DNA of 64,000 nucleotides from Brassica napus (taxonomy: Eukaryota > Streptophyta > Magnoliopsida > Brassicales > Brassicaceae): positions 16,441,525 through 16,505,524 of the forward strand of contig NC_063446.1 in NCBI RefSeq assembly GCF_020379485.1. Reading direction: 5' to 3'. Below, one piece after another: positions 25,967 to 40,634 of this stretch. A program made the translations under genes and the position numbers. Position 1 is the stretch's first letter, and each line of letters begins with the position of its first letter. The notes beneath the pieces were generated by a model. That model saw nothing but the letters and a program-made list of their open reading frames with translations, had not been told where the DNA came from and ran no database searches.

Positions 25967-26231
25967 TGTTATAAATCATATTGTGGATGTCCATAACCGG
26001 CTCAATGCTAGAGAGAGAGAGAGAGTCGACCGTGAGGAGAAAGAGAGAGAGAGAGAATCGACATCTTGCATTTTTCTTATTAGATTATGATTTGTACTAT
26101 TTCCATATTTGTATTTCTTTTCTTTAGTCTTTCCATTATTCTATGACGGTGTAATTCCCTATATATAAAGGGCTTCTTATGTTTATGAATAATACAGAAA
26201 CATACAGATTATATTCCCTTGTTTCAATACA
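25967..26231 (+). repeat. 5' LTR of the copia element
   Basis: Starts TGTTATAAATC and ends AATACA. It contains a GA-rich microsatellite (26009-26055) and a TATA-like 'ctatatataaag' at about 26158, a plausible promoter giving a start near 26190. Confidence 0.92.
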
Positions 26232-26245
26232 CGTTATCAGCACGA
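26232..26245 (+). other. Primer binding site of the copia element
   Basis: CGTTATCAGCACGA follows the 5' LTR directly. This is the usual site of plant Ty1/copia elements primed from an internal part of tRNA-Met. Confidence 0.75.
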
Positions 26246-27743
26246 TAAAATCTAAATCCCTAAGCTAAAACAAACCGCCTAAAACCCTAACCCTAATCGG
26301 CGAACATCCTTACCGGCGAACCATCCTAATCCTGATCGTGAAACCTTACATCCCGATCCTTGTTTGCAATCTGTTCCCGATCAGCTTCAGCTCAAGGCGT
26401 TCCTGATCCTAGCTCAGACGATCTCGGCTTGTTCAACCTCAGCTCGCAAACAAGACGATCTCAGACAGCTCGCGGACAGCTCGCGACCCGATCAGCACGT
26501 TGGACAGCTCGCGTTCCCGATCTCAGCAATCAGACAGCTCGCGACAACATCAGTTCGCGTTCCGATCAGTTCCAGCTCGCGGTTCATCTCTTTGGTGGTT
26601 CATTCAACCCTACTTGAGGTTAAGGTAATTTGAAACCTTAAAGAGAACCCATAATCGAATTTGATTGTTTGATAAGAATCGAAACCATAAAAACTACAAA
26701 CCCTAATAGTATGATCTAATGTTGAAATCAAAACCATAGGGTAATAGATCAAAACCCCAATGAGTAAATCGAAGCTCATAATCATAAGTTCGATACCCCA
26801 AACCCTGATCGAGATTGATTGTTTGATCAATTAAAATTGAAACCTTTATGGTTTTGAATCTCAAAACCCCAATGATCTAAGATCAAAATCGAAACCCTAA
26901 TATCCATGATGCTAGCCGCATACATGCTTATTGCATGAATGCATGAAATCGATTTTTTAAAACCCTAATACTAAAACACATTCGATTTTATAAACCCTAA
27001 TTCGAAATCAAATTGATTAATTGAATGAATTACAATCGAAACCTAATCTAATGCTTTGAATCGAAATTGATTGTTTGAATGATTGTATGTTTGGATATAG
27101 TATGCTAGCCTTGATTAATTAAAACCGTATTGAATTTGATCACATAGAAATCGATTGCTAGGATTGATAATCTCATTCTTGAATTTGGTTGTTTGAATTG
27201 ATAAAACCAATTGAATGATTTTCAAATTGAAGTCGTATTGATTGTTTGATCGAAACCCTAATGTCTTGAAATTAAAATCGAGTACTATTTTGTTTGATTG
27301 ATTAAAACCGAATGCTTGAATTGAAATAGAAATCGCTTGCTAGGTTAAATGATTTATACATTCTCGTCTTGATAATGATCCGGCAAGTATTGATAGTTTT
27401 TATACATTCTCGAATGAACCCTAATTGTTGCATTGCTTGACTGTTTGATTGAAATTACACATTGAACTCTTAGAAAACCGTTTGCTAAGATTGAAAATGA
27501 ATAACCATTGTATTGATTGCATTGAAACCGTTTGCTAAGATTGTAGCCATGCGGCTTGTTTGCATCATGCATGCATAATAGTACGAACTGATTGCATATA
27601 GAATCTGAATGCTAAGATTGAACATGTATGCATCATATAAAAATGACCTATTTGCATCATACCTAGAATCCGGATTGCTTGAGCATATTGATTGCATTCG
27701 CTTGAACACTTTTAAATCTAAATTATGAAACATATGATTTCAG
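26246..27743 (+). other. Copia 5' leader, non-coding
   Basis: About 1.5 kb between primer site and gag. It is rich in short reiterated 'gatcagttc/agctcgcg' units (26380-26600) and then in repeated 'ttgattg / gaaaccctaa' words. There is no supported reading frame. Confidence 0.6.
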
Positions 27744-28781
27744 ATGTCGAAAATCAACAACTTGGATTTTGTTGCCCTAAGTCTCTCTGGAGATAATTAC
27801 TTGCAATGGACACTTGATGCTAAGATCATCTTAAAATCCAAGGGACTCGGTGAATGTATCACTAAGGGCAATAATGCAAGTGAGAAAGATAGATACAGTG
27901 CGATATTAATTATACGCCATCATCTTATTAAGAGTCTCAAAGATCAGTACTTGACTATTGAGAATCTTCTAGACCTTTGGACATAGTTGAAATCGAGATA
28001 TGATCACCAGAGAACGGTGTTATTACCAAAGGCTACATATGATTGGAGGAATCTCAGAATCCAGGACTTTAAGTTCATGGACGAGTATAACTCGGCCCTG
28101 TTTAAGATAGTTTCAAAGTTGAAACTGTGTGGTGAGCGGATAAGGATATGCTTGAGAAAACCTTTTCCACCTTCCACACCAAGCAATGTGTTGTTACAAC
28201 AATAGTACCGTGAGAAGGGTTTCACTACTTATGCTAATCTGATCTCTTGTCTCTTGCTCGCTGAGCAAAACAATGAGCTGTTGATGAGGAACAGTGAATT
28301 GAGACCTTCTGGAAAAAACCCATTACCTGAGGCACATGCGACCGTAGAGGCTAAGAAAGAGTCGAACCATGTCCTGAGTGATAGCCAACACGGTCGTGGT
28401 CGTGGAAAATGGCATGGACGTGGTGGTCGAGGCCGAAACTCGTTTGGTCGAGGCCGAAACTCGTTTGGTCGAGGCCGAGGCAACTCATATGGCCGTGGCC
28501 AGGGAAACTTCTATGGAGGCCGTGGACATGGCCGAGGCCGTGGCACATCTTTCAAGCCACAAAACTCGACCAAATCCGTGTGTCATAGATGTGGTATGGA
28601 TAATCATTGGGCTAAGACATGTAGGACTCTCAAACATCTTGTTGACCTTTACCAAGAGAGTTTGAAAGGGAAGAATCCTGAAGCTCATATGACTTATCAA
28701 GATGGTGAAGATGATTTCAATCATGAACAAGACGAACTCATGGAGTATGAAACGTCTGATTGTTTAAAAGATCAAAGTTGA
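27744..28781 (+). pseudogene. Copia Gag with in-frame stops
   Basis: The start 'LSGDNYLQWTLDAKIILKS' is the typical copia gag N-terminus. An in-frame TAG lies at 27984-27986 and another break lies near 28203. The C-terminal part carries an RG-rich stretch with a duplicated 'RGRNSFG' unit (about 28430-28550) and the CCHC zinc knuckle 'CHRCGMDNHWAKTC' (about 28581-28622) that binds RNA. It is not translatable as one protein. Confidence 0.9.
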
Positions 28782-28916
28782 TTTCGGCCATCTATGTTCT
28801 TTGTGTTCTTTGCTTTGTGTTTTCTATGTTTTGATTGCTTTGAACTTGTTTTAAATATTAATGGATGAAAGTTTTTATAAAAGAAGTCTCTAAAGTATCA
28901 TTCTAAGAGAAGCCTA

Positions 28917-29742
28917 TTGAGCTTTAAAGACATTCGAATGAATGACTTTCATATTGAGACTAAGGGCGAAGGAAACAAAGAGTTCCTTCAGATCATTGAG
29001 ATCAGCCAAGGCCATAAAAAAGTCTTAGAGACTATACATGCGCTCTCTACTGGCATGTACTATGCTAAGGTCGGTATGATAGAAGCCAATGCCATATTAA
29101 ACCGTGTGGCCACCAAGAATTTTACTCTCGGGCATGACCAGCTTGGTCATCCCGGTTCGACCATGATGTGAAAGTTGATTTTAAATACAAACGGCCATAC
29201 TTTGGAAGAGAAAGTGTTGGGCTGGTGAGTTCACGTCCCAAGCGTTTAATGATTACTGTAATTCCATGGGGGTAAGTGTGGAACACTCTGTGGCACATGT
29301 ACATACACAGAACGGCTTGGCCGAATCATTCATAAAACGAATTCAGCTAATAGCTAGACCATTGCTTATGAGGTCTAAGCTTCCAGCCACAGCTTGGGGA
29401 CACGCGGTCTTGCACGCGGCCGAACTGATTCGTATAAGACCGTCTAGTGAACATAGATATTCCCCATTACAATTGATTACGGGTCATGAGCCAGACATAT
29501 CACATCTTAAGACATTTGGTTGTGTCGTCTATATGCCAATTGCACCACCACAGAGAACAAAGATGGGACCTCAAAGGAGGATGGAGATATACGTTAGATA
29601 TGATTCTCCCACGATTATAAAATACCTTGAGCCAACTACGGGTGATTTATTTAAGGCCAGGTATGCGGATTGTCATTTTGATGAATCCGAACATCCAACA
29701 TTAGGGGGAGATAGCAATAAGCTGGTAAAAGAAATTATATAG
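28917..29742 (+). pseudogene. Copia protease-integrase remnant
   Basis: 'MYYAKVG...LGHDQLGHPGSTMM' (28917-29171) is the GAG-pre-integrase zinc region, with a stop right after it. 29266-29742 holds the later core, 'HTQNGLAESFIKRIQLIAR' with the catalytic glutamate, and 'HLKTFGCVVY'. The first part of the catalytic core between them is deleted, and the protease active site is absent upstream. Confidence 0.88.
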
Positions 29743-29835
29743 AATCAAGCATCCTTATCTTGGCAAGATCCTCGGACTCAGGAATGTGATTTAGAAGTCC
29801 AAAAGATAATACATTTAAAAAAGCTAGCTAATCAA

Positions 29836-31944
29836 TTGCTAGATTCCTTTGCTGACCCGAAAAGAGTGACTAAGTCATATATACCAGCTGCTAATGCACC
29901 AATAAGAATTGATGTTCAAGAGGGACACAATCAAGTTGCTACAGAGTCTAGACAACGTTTGAAACGTGGTAGACCAATAGGTTCCAAAGATAAGAACCCT
30001 CAGAAAACTAAGAAAGGTGCAGAGAATGAAACCGAGGTTGTTGAAACCCTAGACACGACCGTGGCCGTTCCTAAATCCCAGGACTTAGCTGCGGCCGATC
30101 CCAAAACCCTAATAGCGATCGCGGCCGATCATGAATGCTTAGATGCGGCTGGCCCTGATGTATCTAATCCTGATTCTTGGGACGCCAAGATTCAAGGTAC
30201 TGAAGGTCTTGATAATAATGAGATCTCAATAAACTATGTCTTATCTGGGATACAATGGAACAGAAAGAATGTCGACATTGATGATATATTTGCATGCAAT
30301 GTAGCACTTGAAATCATGGATGATAATGAGGCTCATGAACCCACGTCTATTTATGAGTGCACTCAACGATCAGATTGGATCAAATGGAAAGAAACCATCA
30401 ACGTGGAGTTAAACTCTTTAAAGAAGAGAGATGTCTTTGGACCAATAGTCCGGACACCATATGATATTAAACCAGTTGGCTATAAGTGGGTCTTTGTGAG
30501 AAAGAGAAACGAACATGGTAATGTCGTTAGATACAAAGCACGACTTGTTGCACAAGGATTCTCACAGAGACCAGGAATAGATTATGAGGAGACATACTCC
30601 CCTGTGGTGGATGTTACTACTTTTAGATTCCTGATAAGTCTGGCTATAAGAGAAAAATTAGACTTGCGGTTAATGGATGTTGTAACTGCATACTTATATG
30701 GGCCACTGGTTAATGAGATTTATATGAAAGTACTAGAGGGTATAAAGTTGAAAAACAAATCGAGTACTCGAGAACAACACTGTATAAAGTTGAATAAATC
30801 ACTTTATGGATTGAAACAATCAAGCCGAAAGTGGTACAATAGACTAAGTGAGTACTTAGTGAAAGAAGGATATAAGAACGATCCGATCAGCCCTTGTATC
30901 TTTATAAAGAAATTCGGCCAGGGCTTTGTAATCATAGCAGTGTATGTTGATGATTTGAATATCCTAGGAACTTTTGGATAGATTTCCCAAACAGTTGAAT
31001 ATCTTAAGAAAGAATTCGAGATGAAAGATCTAGGAAAAATGAAATTATGTTTGGGGTTACAACTTGAGTACATAAGAGATGGAATCCTTGTGCATCAAAT
31101 GGCATATACAAAAAAAGTACTCAAGAGATTTAACATGGCCGAGTCTCACCCCTTATCTATCCACATGGTCGTGAGGTCTCTCGGCCTGGACACTGATCCA
31201 TTCCGTCCTAAGATGGACGATGAAGATGTCCTTGGTCCCGAAGTGCCATATCTCAGTGTCATAGGAGCTTTGATGTATCTGGCTAGTCACACACGACCAG
31301 ATATATGTTTTGCCGTGAATCTATTGTCTAGATTTAGCTCTTGTCCAACCCAAAGGCACTGGGACATGATTAAACATATTCTTCGTTACCTGCAAGGAAC
31401 AAAAGACTTGGGTTTATTTTATACTAACCATAACAAAGAAGGATTAGTTGGCTTTGCTGATGCAAGTTATCTCTCGGATCCTCACAATGCTCGATCACAG
31501 ACCAACTACGTCTTTACTCATGGTGGTACGACCATCTCATGGCGTTCCATGAAGCAGAGAATCGCGGCCACTTCATCAAACCATTCGGAAATCTTGGCTA
31601 TTCACGAAGCCAGCCGCGAGTCTGTGTGGTTACGGTCCATGACCAACCATATCTGAGTTGATTGTGGGATGACCGAAGGCAAGGATGCACCAACCGTGAT
31701 GTATGAGGACAATGCAGCTTGCATTGCTCAGCTTAAGGATGACTACATCAAAGGAGACCGGACGAAGCAAATACTGCCTAAGTTCTTCTTCACTCACGAG
31801 CTTCAGAAAGCCGGCGAGGTTCAAGTCGTCCAAGTGCATTCCAATGACAACTCAGCCGACCTGTTCACCAAATCACTTCCTACATGCACGTTCAGGAAGC
31901 TCACGCATAAGATTGGGATGCGTAGACTGAAAGACCTTCAGTGA
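29836..31944 (+). pseudogene. Copia reverse transcriptase / RNase H, three broken segments
   Basis: 29836-30981 encodes RT with 'VRYKARLVAQGFSQRPGIDY', 'YGLKQSSRKWYNRL' and the catalytic 'YVDD', then a stop. 31021-31656 continues with 'HTRPDICFAVNLLSRF' and RNase H 'GFADASYLSD'. 31669-31944 ends with 'DNAACIAQLKDDYIKGDRTKQI' and 'SADLFTKSLP'. The stops near 30981 and 31654 prevent one polyprotein, yet the catalytic residues remain, so decay is moderate. Confidence 0.93.
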
Positions 31945-32089
31945 TGTTCAGAACAAGGGGAGTAATACGTGTTGTACTCTTTTTCCTTCACCATGGTTTT
32001 GTCCCACTGGGTTTTCCTGATAAGGTTTTAATGAAGCAACATCTAAAGCGTATTACAAACTCTGTATGGTTATGACATCCAAGGGGGAA

Positions 32090-32376
32090 TGTTATAAATC
32101 ATATTGTGGATGTCCATAACCGGTCCGGTTCATAACCGGCCCAATGCTAGAGAGAGAGAGAGTCGACCGTGAGGAGAGAGAGAGAGAGAATCGACATCTT
32201 GCATTTTCCTTATTAGATTATGATTTGTACTCTTTCCATATTTATATTTCTTTTCTTTAGTCTTTCCATTATTTTATGACGGTGTAATTCTCTATATATA
32301 AAGGGCTCCTTATGTTTATGAATAATACATAAACTTATTCATAAACATACAGATTATATTCTCTTGTTTCACAACA
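32090..32376 (+). repeat. 3' LTR of the copia element
   Basis: Starts TGTTATAAATC after purine tract 32081-32089 and ends CACAACA at the ATTAA duplication. It is about 22 bp longer than the 5' LTR because of small insertions. Confidence 0.92.
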
Positions 32377-32381
32377 ATTAA

Positions 32382-33080
32382 GAAAGAAATAGAAAATATA
32401 ATATAAAAAAAGAAAGAAACAACGTCTCTTATGGAAGAAACTTTCACATAGTGAAAGAAACAATTTCTACACGTGTCATGTTTTTAGTGGTGTAATATTT
32501 TGAAAAAATAAAACTTGATATTCATTTTGTTAATTCATTTTGTTAAAATATCAATATAATAAAGTAAGAGATGATTGTTGAGAATTCCTATTGTTGCTGA
32601 TGCTCTAATGCCGCTCACGGAAAATGACTGATTATGTATCTCATTTGACCAATTTAACCGTAGCATAAATTATTAAAACTACATGTTTTTAGTGTTGTCT
32701 TGAGTTTTTAGTAAATCAAGATAAGATCTTTTCTGATTGAGCTGAAACTTGTCAGAATTGTTGTTGACTTGTTCATCTTGGATTTGCATGGTGCAATTAG
32801 TTTCTGGTTGCAGTAATCCTAGTGAGCTAGGTCATTTAATAGCTGCTTGTTTCGAAGCTTTTGTGTTTCTCTCTTGTTGTTGTGGTATCTTGTTTTGGAG
32901 ATACATCTTTGTAGCTAGAGTCTCTGGATCTGTTTTCGTGTGTGAACAAGGAGGTAGTAGTTGTAATCATACGCATTTATATAATGGATTTTGAGTAGAA
33001 TATGGTCCAATAGATTTTTCCTTCGCACATTGAAGATATTTTCTACGTAAAAAATACTTGTCTCATTTAGTTATTATTTA
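32382..33080. other. Spacer, no gene seen
   Basis: A+T-rich DNA. An 80-codon open stretch at 32749-32994 has no family resemblance I can name and is not supported as a gene. Confidence 0.4.
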
Positions 33081-33179
33081 TTGTATATCATACTATTGTC
33101 GAATTATTTTTCTCACATGTTCACACTGTGTACGGGGAACACAATAAGTATATTCCGCTGCAAGTGTGTTTTTCTTCAA

Positions 33180-33480
33180 CATATCGTGTATCTTATGTCG
33201 AGATCCATCAAAACAAGAAATCACTTATTCTTCAGCTGTACCTATCCAGAAGAGATATGGAAACTACTAGTGACCATATGCTCGAATCAACTTACACTTC
33301 TAATTAGAACCATCTCATTGAGTTGGTCACTTACAATGCGGATGGACAAGACTCGGCTGTATCTTCTCCGTTGTGATTTATTCTCTGGAGAGAGAGAAAT
33401 GGACACAGCGAGCGTTCACTAGCTCATCAATATCTCGCCAATATGATTGACAAAGTATAATAAATAGATTCTCTGTTTTA
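33180..33480 (+). pseudogene. LINE reverse-transcriptase C-terminal (zf-RVT) fragment
   Basis: 'KTRNHLFFSCTYPEEIWKLL' matches the zinc-binding tail domain found after plant LINE reverse transcriptases, followed in shifted frames by 'LWRERNG...' and an A-rich end (33480-33490). It is short and frameshifted. Confidence 0.7.
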
Positions 33481-33536
33481 GAAAAAAATGTGTACTAAAA
33501 GTTCAATATGGTGATGCGATGATGGGGATATCTATT

Positions 33537-33900
33537 AGTAATGGACCTAACTTATACCCAAAAGCTATCTCAAGAGTGAAGGATTGCCACATCACATATA
33601 TATTGCCCAAAAGACCATCATCCCACACGATGTGAGACTCTAATAGCCCCTCTCGGGATGTGAATGGAAAACAGTTCAATGGAAAAAGCCAAAACCCAAC
33701 ATGTCAGACATACCGCAACAAAATAAGCTACTTTTACCGGCTATATAGTTAGAAAACTGTTTATGTGGGAAATCATCTGCTGGCTTTTATGATGGGCTCT
33801 GATACCATACTAGTAATGACCCAAAACCATCATCACATATATATTACCCAAAGACCATCATCTCACATGATGTGGGACTAATAATATCCCTTATTCCTTT
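33537..33900 (-). mobile_element. TRIM-like remnant, minus strand
   Basis: Two direct repeats of about 65 bp share 'cacatatatatt-cccaaaagacc' and 'accatcat-cacaGATGTG-gact' (33584-33650; 33830-33895). Between them the minus strand shows TGGTATCAGAGC (complement at 33796-33807), a methionine-tRNA primer site. There is no coding sequence. Boundaries are approximate because the LTR ends are worn. Confidence 0.6.
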
Positions 33901-34262
33901 TAACTTCAGATTTGGGATTTTGTACCCTAAAGTTCAATATGATGATGCGATGCAAAAATGGCTAGCAACTTGATGGAGATAAAGAAAACTTGAAGAACCA
34001 CACCTTTAGCTAAATTAAGTTCCTAATACAAGAAGAATGTTTATTTACTTATATAAAGCCATAGCTTAAAGAAAACTAAGAAGAATTTATTGTACAAAAC
34101 TGTTTTTTGGTTGAATAAATTTGAAAATCATTAAAAGGATCAGTAATTAAGCATGCTTCTCTATTTTTTGAAGAAAATAAACTAATGGAACTGCGAAAAA
34201 GTTTATGTTTTCGTATACACACTCACATCGTGAGATTTTTATTCAAGTTTAAAAGGCCATTC

Positions 34263-35427
<1,165 letters not shown>

Positions 35428-35513
35428 TCTTTGTTTTTGTTTTGTGATTAGAATGACCAGAAATGCCAAAGATAATATACATTACTTGTAGGTCTATATA
35501 ATATACATACGAT

Positions 35514-35927
35514 CAGAGCCGGGCTTGTACCAAGGCTCACAAAACATTCGTATGGGGCCCCCAACTAATGGGTCCCCCACTTCCAATTAATTTTTGCTTA
35601 TATAATGTTAATTAATATTAATATATATAATCTTATGTGCGCAAGGCAAATTGAAAATCAAAGTTTTGGTTTGTGGTGTACAGAATAAAATATTATGTGG
35701 GTCTGTAACAATAGCACGTAAGCTATTCAACTTTCTCTATTTTATTTTTCATTTAAATGATTTATACATATTATAATAAAAAAAATTTAACTCATCAGAA
35801 AAAAAGCTTCTTCTTTGTAAACGCAAGTTCATAAGAACACCAGAGAATTTTTCTTTTGATTCTTAGATAAAATCAAAATTTATTTGTTTTTTCGAATAGG
35901 GTCCCGAAAATCTCAGGTCCGGCTCTG
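35514..35927. mobile_element. hAT-like MITE in the promoter of reductase copy 2
   Basis: The ends CAGAGCCGGGC (35514) and GTCCGGCTCTG (35927) are flanked by a perfect 8-bp duplication CATACGAT (35506-35513, 35928-35935). It is 414 bp and A+T-rich, with 'ggggcccccaac' next to the left end and no transposase. Confidence 0.88.
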
Positions 35928-36361
35928 CATACGATAAATGTTGGCTGAGATAAGTAGTAAACCATAATTAATGATTACGTTTGTTTGTGTGGTGGAAATG
36001 TCATGCGTAAGAGAGAATATGACTAAAATATCTAAGCTAGTGTCCAAGGCCAAATTGGCTTTTAAATCAAAATCTTCTACCAAAAGAGACAGGCATTTGT
36101 CTCTTTCAAAACTAACTTCATTCGCACGTGATGAGTTGAACATGTAAAGGCTTAGTTCTGAGCTTAAATTTAATTGTTTCAAAGATTTTTACGATTGTAT
36201 TACCACTATTACCACAAAATTGAAAGAGCCGTGCGTGGTCGCTAAGATTCTCACTATTATACCACAAGATTAGCATCTCCACAATGGCAAAGCAAACTCG
36301 TTTATATTTTTGTGCATAAACTCACAGCGTGAGAATTTTTATTAGATAACGGACACTTTTA

Positions 36362-37512
<1,151 letters not shown>

Positions 37513-37557
37513 CTTTACCTTTTGCATGTTATTTGCAATGACTAGAAATGCCATAGA

Positions 37558-37558
37558 T

Positions 37559-37586
<28 letters not shown>
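37558..37586. repeat. (TA)n microsatellite
   Basis: About 14 TA units lie just upstream of the copy-3 pseudogene start. Confidence 0.8.
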
Positions 37587-37590
<4 letters not shown>

Positions 37591-38034
37591 AATGAAGATC
37601 ACTAAGTGTGAATTAATTATATTAAAAAGATAAGATAAGTCTGAAATGAATGATTGAGTATGTATGCCGACACAAGAAAAAGGAGTTTGTATGTGTGGTG
37701 GAAATGCAATGTAGTCGTATACTATAAGCATATACTAAAATTGGAGAAAATGCTTGAAATATCATAAGTTAACTATTATTATTTTTTAAATATATTCAAT
37801 CAAAAATATTTTATCATTTGCAGATAAAATTTAGTGATTATTGTTTAGTGTATAACATTGAAAAATTTCTTAAAATACAATTTTCAAAAATACACTCAAT
37901 CAAAAATATTTTAATGCTTTGGTTTTAAGTTTAATAATTATTTTTAGGGTACAAGTGTCTGTTTAGGTTAAAATAAGAGAAATTGCTTAAACATTTGAGT
38001 TACGATATACTGATTTGTAAACTTAAAAATGACT

Positions 38035-38304
38035 ACGGGGTGGTGGGCTAGTGGTCTTGAGGTAGTTATAACACCGATACTGACCCGAGTTTGAATACCC
38101 CCTGTGGCCACAGAATGCTTTACGCCCTCTCCAAGTTTAAAGTTATCGCGGCGTTGGTGCCAGGTCCTTGGGTAATGGGTATTAGTGCCGGCTGGTTCCG
38201 GGCCAGGGGGATTAGACGGTTGGCAATCGGAAACCAGGTGCGGATTACGGGCCTTCGGGCAATCGGAAACCACTTGCGGATTACGGGTCGCCGATTGAAC
38301 CTCC

Positions 38305-38337
<33 letters not shown>
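38035..38337 (+). mobile_element. tRNA-derived SINE with poly(A) tail
   Basis: The 5' part is tRNA-like: an A-box-like TGGGCTAGTGG (about 38045) and a B-box-like GAGTTTGAATACC (about 38087). A body of about 200 bp follows, with a duplicated 'cggattacgggc/t' motif and a run of about 28 A (38309-38337). The target duplication ACTTAAAAATGACT precedes it (38021-38034) and follows it (38337-38350). It inserted in the region between the divergent reductase copies 3 and 4. Confidence 0.9.
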
Positions 38338-38339
<2 letters not shown>

Positions 38340-38533
38340 TAAAAATGACTTGTATAAAATACCAATAATTCGCTACGTTTCCGTCACAAAATCCACGTGC
38401 GATAGTCATTGGCCCATACTCAACTACCAATTTACCATTATTCTTGTTTTTCGAGTACTTCTTGTCAATATTGATTTAAAAAGTCAGTCTAATTCACTTG
38501 TGGCCATCTCTTGCTACCCACAGGCAAACAAAA

Positions 38534-39667
38534 ATGGATAAAAGATGGAGTCTTCAAGGTATGACTGCTCTTGTGACCGGTGGAGCCAGCGGAGTCGGGT
38601 TCGTCTTTTATTTTTGTATTTTGTACTTCTATTTAACGTCATGGATGGTCAAGATTTCAAGAAAACAATATGTTTGTGGAAAGTTTAGGTATGCCATAGT
38701 AGAAGAGTTAGCTAGTTTTGGAGCTAGAATCCACGTATGCGACATCTCTGAAACATTTCTCAATCAAAGTTTAAGCGAATGGGAAAAGAAAGGGTTTCTA
38801 GTGAGTGGCTCAATCTGTGATGTAACCTCTCGTCCTCAGAGAGAAACGTTAATACAAAAAGTGTCCGCGCTATTCGATGGCAAACTCAACATTCTTGTAA
38901 GTAAATGATCTTATAATAGAAACAACTAAGAAAACTTGGAGAAAATCGTCTTGTTTTTCAACGTAGGTGAACAATGTGGGCGTACTTCGTGGGAAGCCAA
39001 CAACAGAATATGTTGCAGAGGATTTCACTTTCCACATCTCAACAAACTTAGAACCTGCTTTCCATTTTTCTCAGCTTTCACATCCTCTTTTAAAGGCTTC
39101 AGGCTACGGAAGCATCATCTTCATTTCCTCGGTTGCAGGAATTGTATCGGTTGACTGTGGATCCATTTACGGTCTAACAAAAGGTAACTAGAGGTACTAC
39201 TAGATGCAGTTCAAGACTGGCTAATCAACAAAGAGTTTTTTGAATGTTTTGGTTATTTATTTTACAGGAGCTTTGAATCAGCTAACTAGAAATTTGGCGT
39301 GTGAATGGGCCAAAGATGGTATAAGATCCAACGCTGTTTCGCCTAATGTTATAAGGACTCCTCTGTCCCAAACTGTAAGTAAAAGAAAGACAATTGGTTT
39401 TACATATTTGTTTTTTTTTTGTGAATTTAATTATCTCAGTTTCTCTAATCATCAGTCAATTTGTGTTTCTTAAAGTATCTTGACAACGTTAGATACAAAG
39501 AAGGACTGTTCAATAGAACTCCACTGGGTCGCGCTGCAGAGCCCAATGACGTTGCATCACTAGTGGTATTCTTGTGTCTACCTGCAGCTTCTTATATCAC
39601 TGGTCAAACCATTTGTGTTGATGAAGGTTTCACTGTTAATGGCTTCTCCTATCAACCAAATGCTTGA
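38534..39667 (+). CDS. Short-chain dehydrogenase, tropinone-reductase-like (copy 4)
   Basis: Five exons (38534-38598, 38689-38896, 38967-39183, 39268-39374, 39476-39667) with GT-AG introns give 262 residues, the same gene model as copy 2. Motifs: 'TGGASGVG' (15-22), 'NNVG' (93-96), Ser146, Tyr159 and Lys163 in 'YGLTK', and the C-terminal '[13 protein letters not shown]'. A change to '[10 protein letters not shown]' puts Glu where nearly all relatives have Gly, close to the active-site loop. An NADPH-dependent cytosolic reductase is expected, substrate unknown; it is At1g07450-like. The ATG follows a leader 184 bp after the SINE. Confidence 0.92.
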
Positions 39668-40190
39668 ATCAGAATTGCTCTGTTTTCTACTTGCTGATTT
39701 GTTTTCCCTTTAATCTTTGAGGTTATCAATGTATACAAATGCCTCAAAATCATATCCTACTATTTCGAATAAGTAATCTTGACTGGTTACCGGTACTGGT
39801 AATAAGTAATCTTGCCTCACAACATATCCAACGCCTTGATCTCCACTCAATTGGAGTTCCTGATCCGCGTTAGGAAAGAAATGAGCGACTAAACCATATC
39901 AAGAGACCAAATGTGCCACCATTCAAAGTTTCGAACTATCATTTTATACACATTAGGTTATTACTTATATCATTTTTTAGTTATGTGAAATTTGAAAGTC
40001 ATGACTCTCTTAACAGAATAGAGTTTTGACGTTCGTTAGGGCTGTAGCTGTAGAAAACATACGTAATGAATGGGACACTGACAACCACTAGAAAGCATGA
40101 AACAAGGATATGAGATTTTGAAGTCATACATTAGTGGGTAAAAAATTAAACGTGTAAAACGGGACGAATAAGAAACCTATTAGAATTATT
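39668..40190. other. Spacer downstream of reductase copy 4
   Basis: Likely 3' UTR for the first 100-200 bases, then A+T-rich DNA. A small direct repeat 'aataagtaatcttg' occurs at 39768 and 39801. No gene is seen. Confidence 0.4.
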
Positions 40191-40634
40191 GATATCGGTA
40201 AAGGTTTCCTTTTGCCTAACTAACTTGGTTTAGCTTAGCTTCCCTTTACTAAACCATATGTATAAATACACTCTATTGTACAGTTGTGGAAGGTAACTTG
40301 AGCAATATACGATTTCATTTTCTCAATAAACTCTTTCTTCTTCGTTGATCTCAAGATTCTAATATGGTATCAGAGATCTTAAATCTTTGCTTCCTTACTT
40401 CAATTTTCTCGGAAATCAGTTCGTTCTTGTCGATTCTATTCATCTTTCTCAATCGATGAGTGTATCGCTTCGCGATTTTTTTTTGCTGTGTTCTTCGAAC
40501 TGTGTTTTCTTGAGATTTTTGCAATTTATCATCTTCTATCAGTGGTGATTGCAATAATGTTTTCTTTTTTCTTTCCATCATTGGCCTTTTATTTGCGTTT
40601 TTCCTTCTTCCGCGATCAAGTTCTTGATTATCCG

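Larger units (their letters stand above)
25967..32376 (+). mobile_element. Ty1/copia retrotransposon, near full length, inactivated
   Basis: Flanked by the 5-bp target duplication ATTAA (25962-25966 and 32377-32381). It has two LTRs, a primer site CGTTATCAGCACGA after the 5' LTR, gag, integrase, RT and RNase H in copia order, and a purine tract AAGGGGGAA before the 3' LTR. Internal stops and frameshifts break every domain, and the protease plus the N-terminal half of integrase are missing. The LTRs differ by indels such as an 18-bp 'ccggttcataacc' insertion in the 3' copy, so the insertion is not recent. Confidence 0.95.

Noticed and set aside
28351..28548. Frames made of repeated GHG / FGLDQTS units opposite copia gag
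   Set aside because: Antisense or shifted translation of the RG-rich gag segment.
32749..32994. 81-codon Cys-rich frame ('CCCGILFW')
   Set aside because: No start context, splice context or family resemblance; single exon in a transposon-rich spacer.
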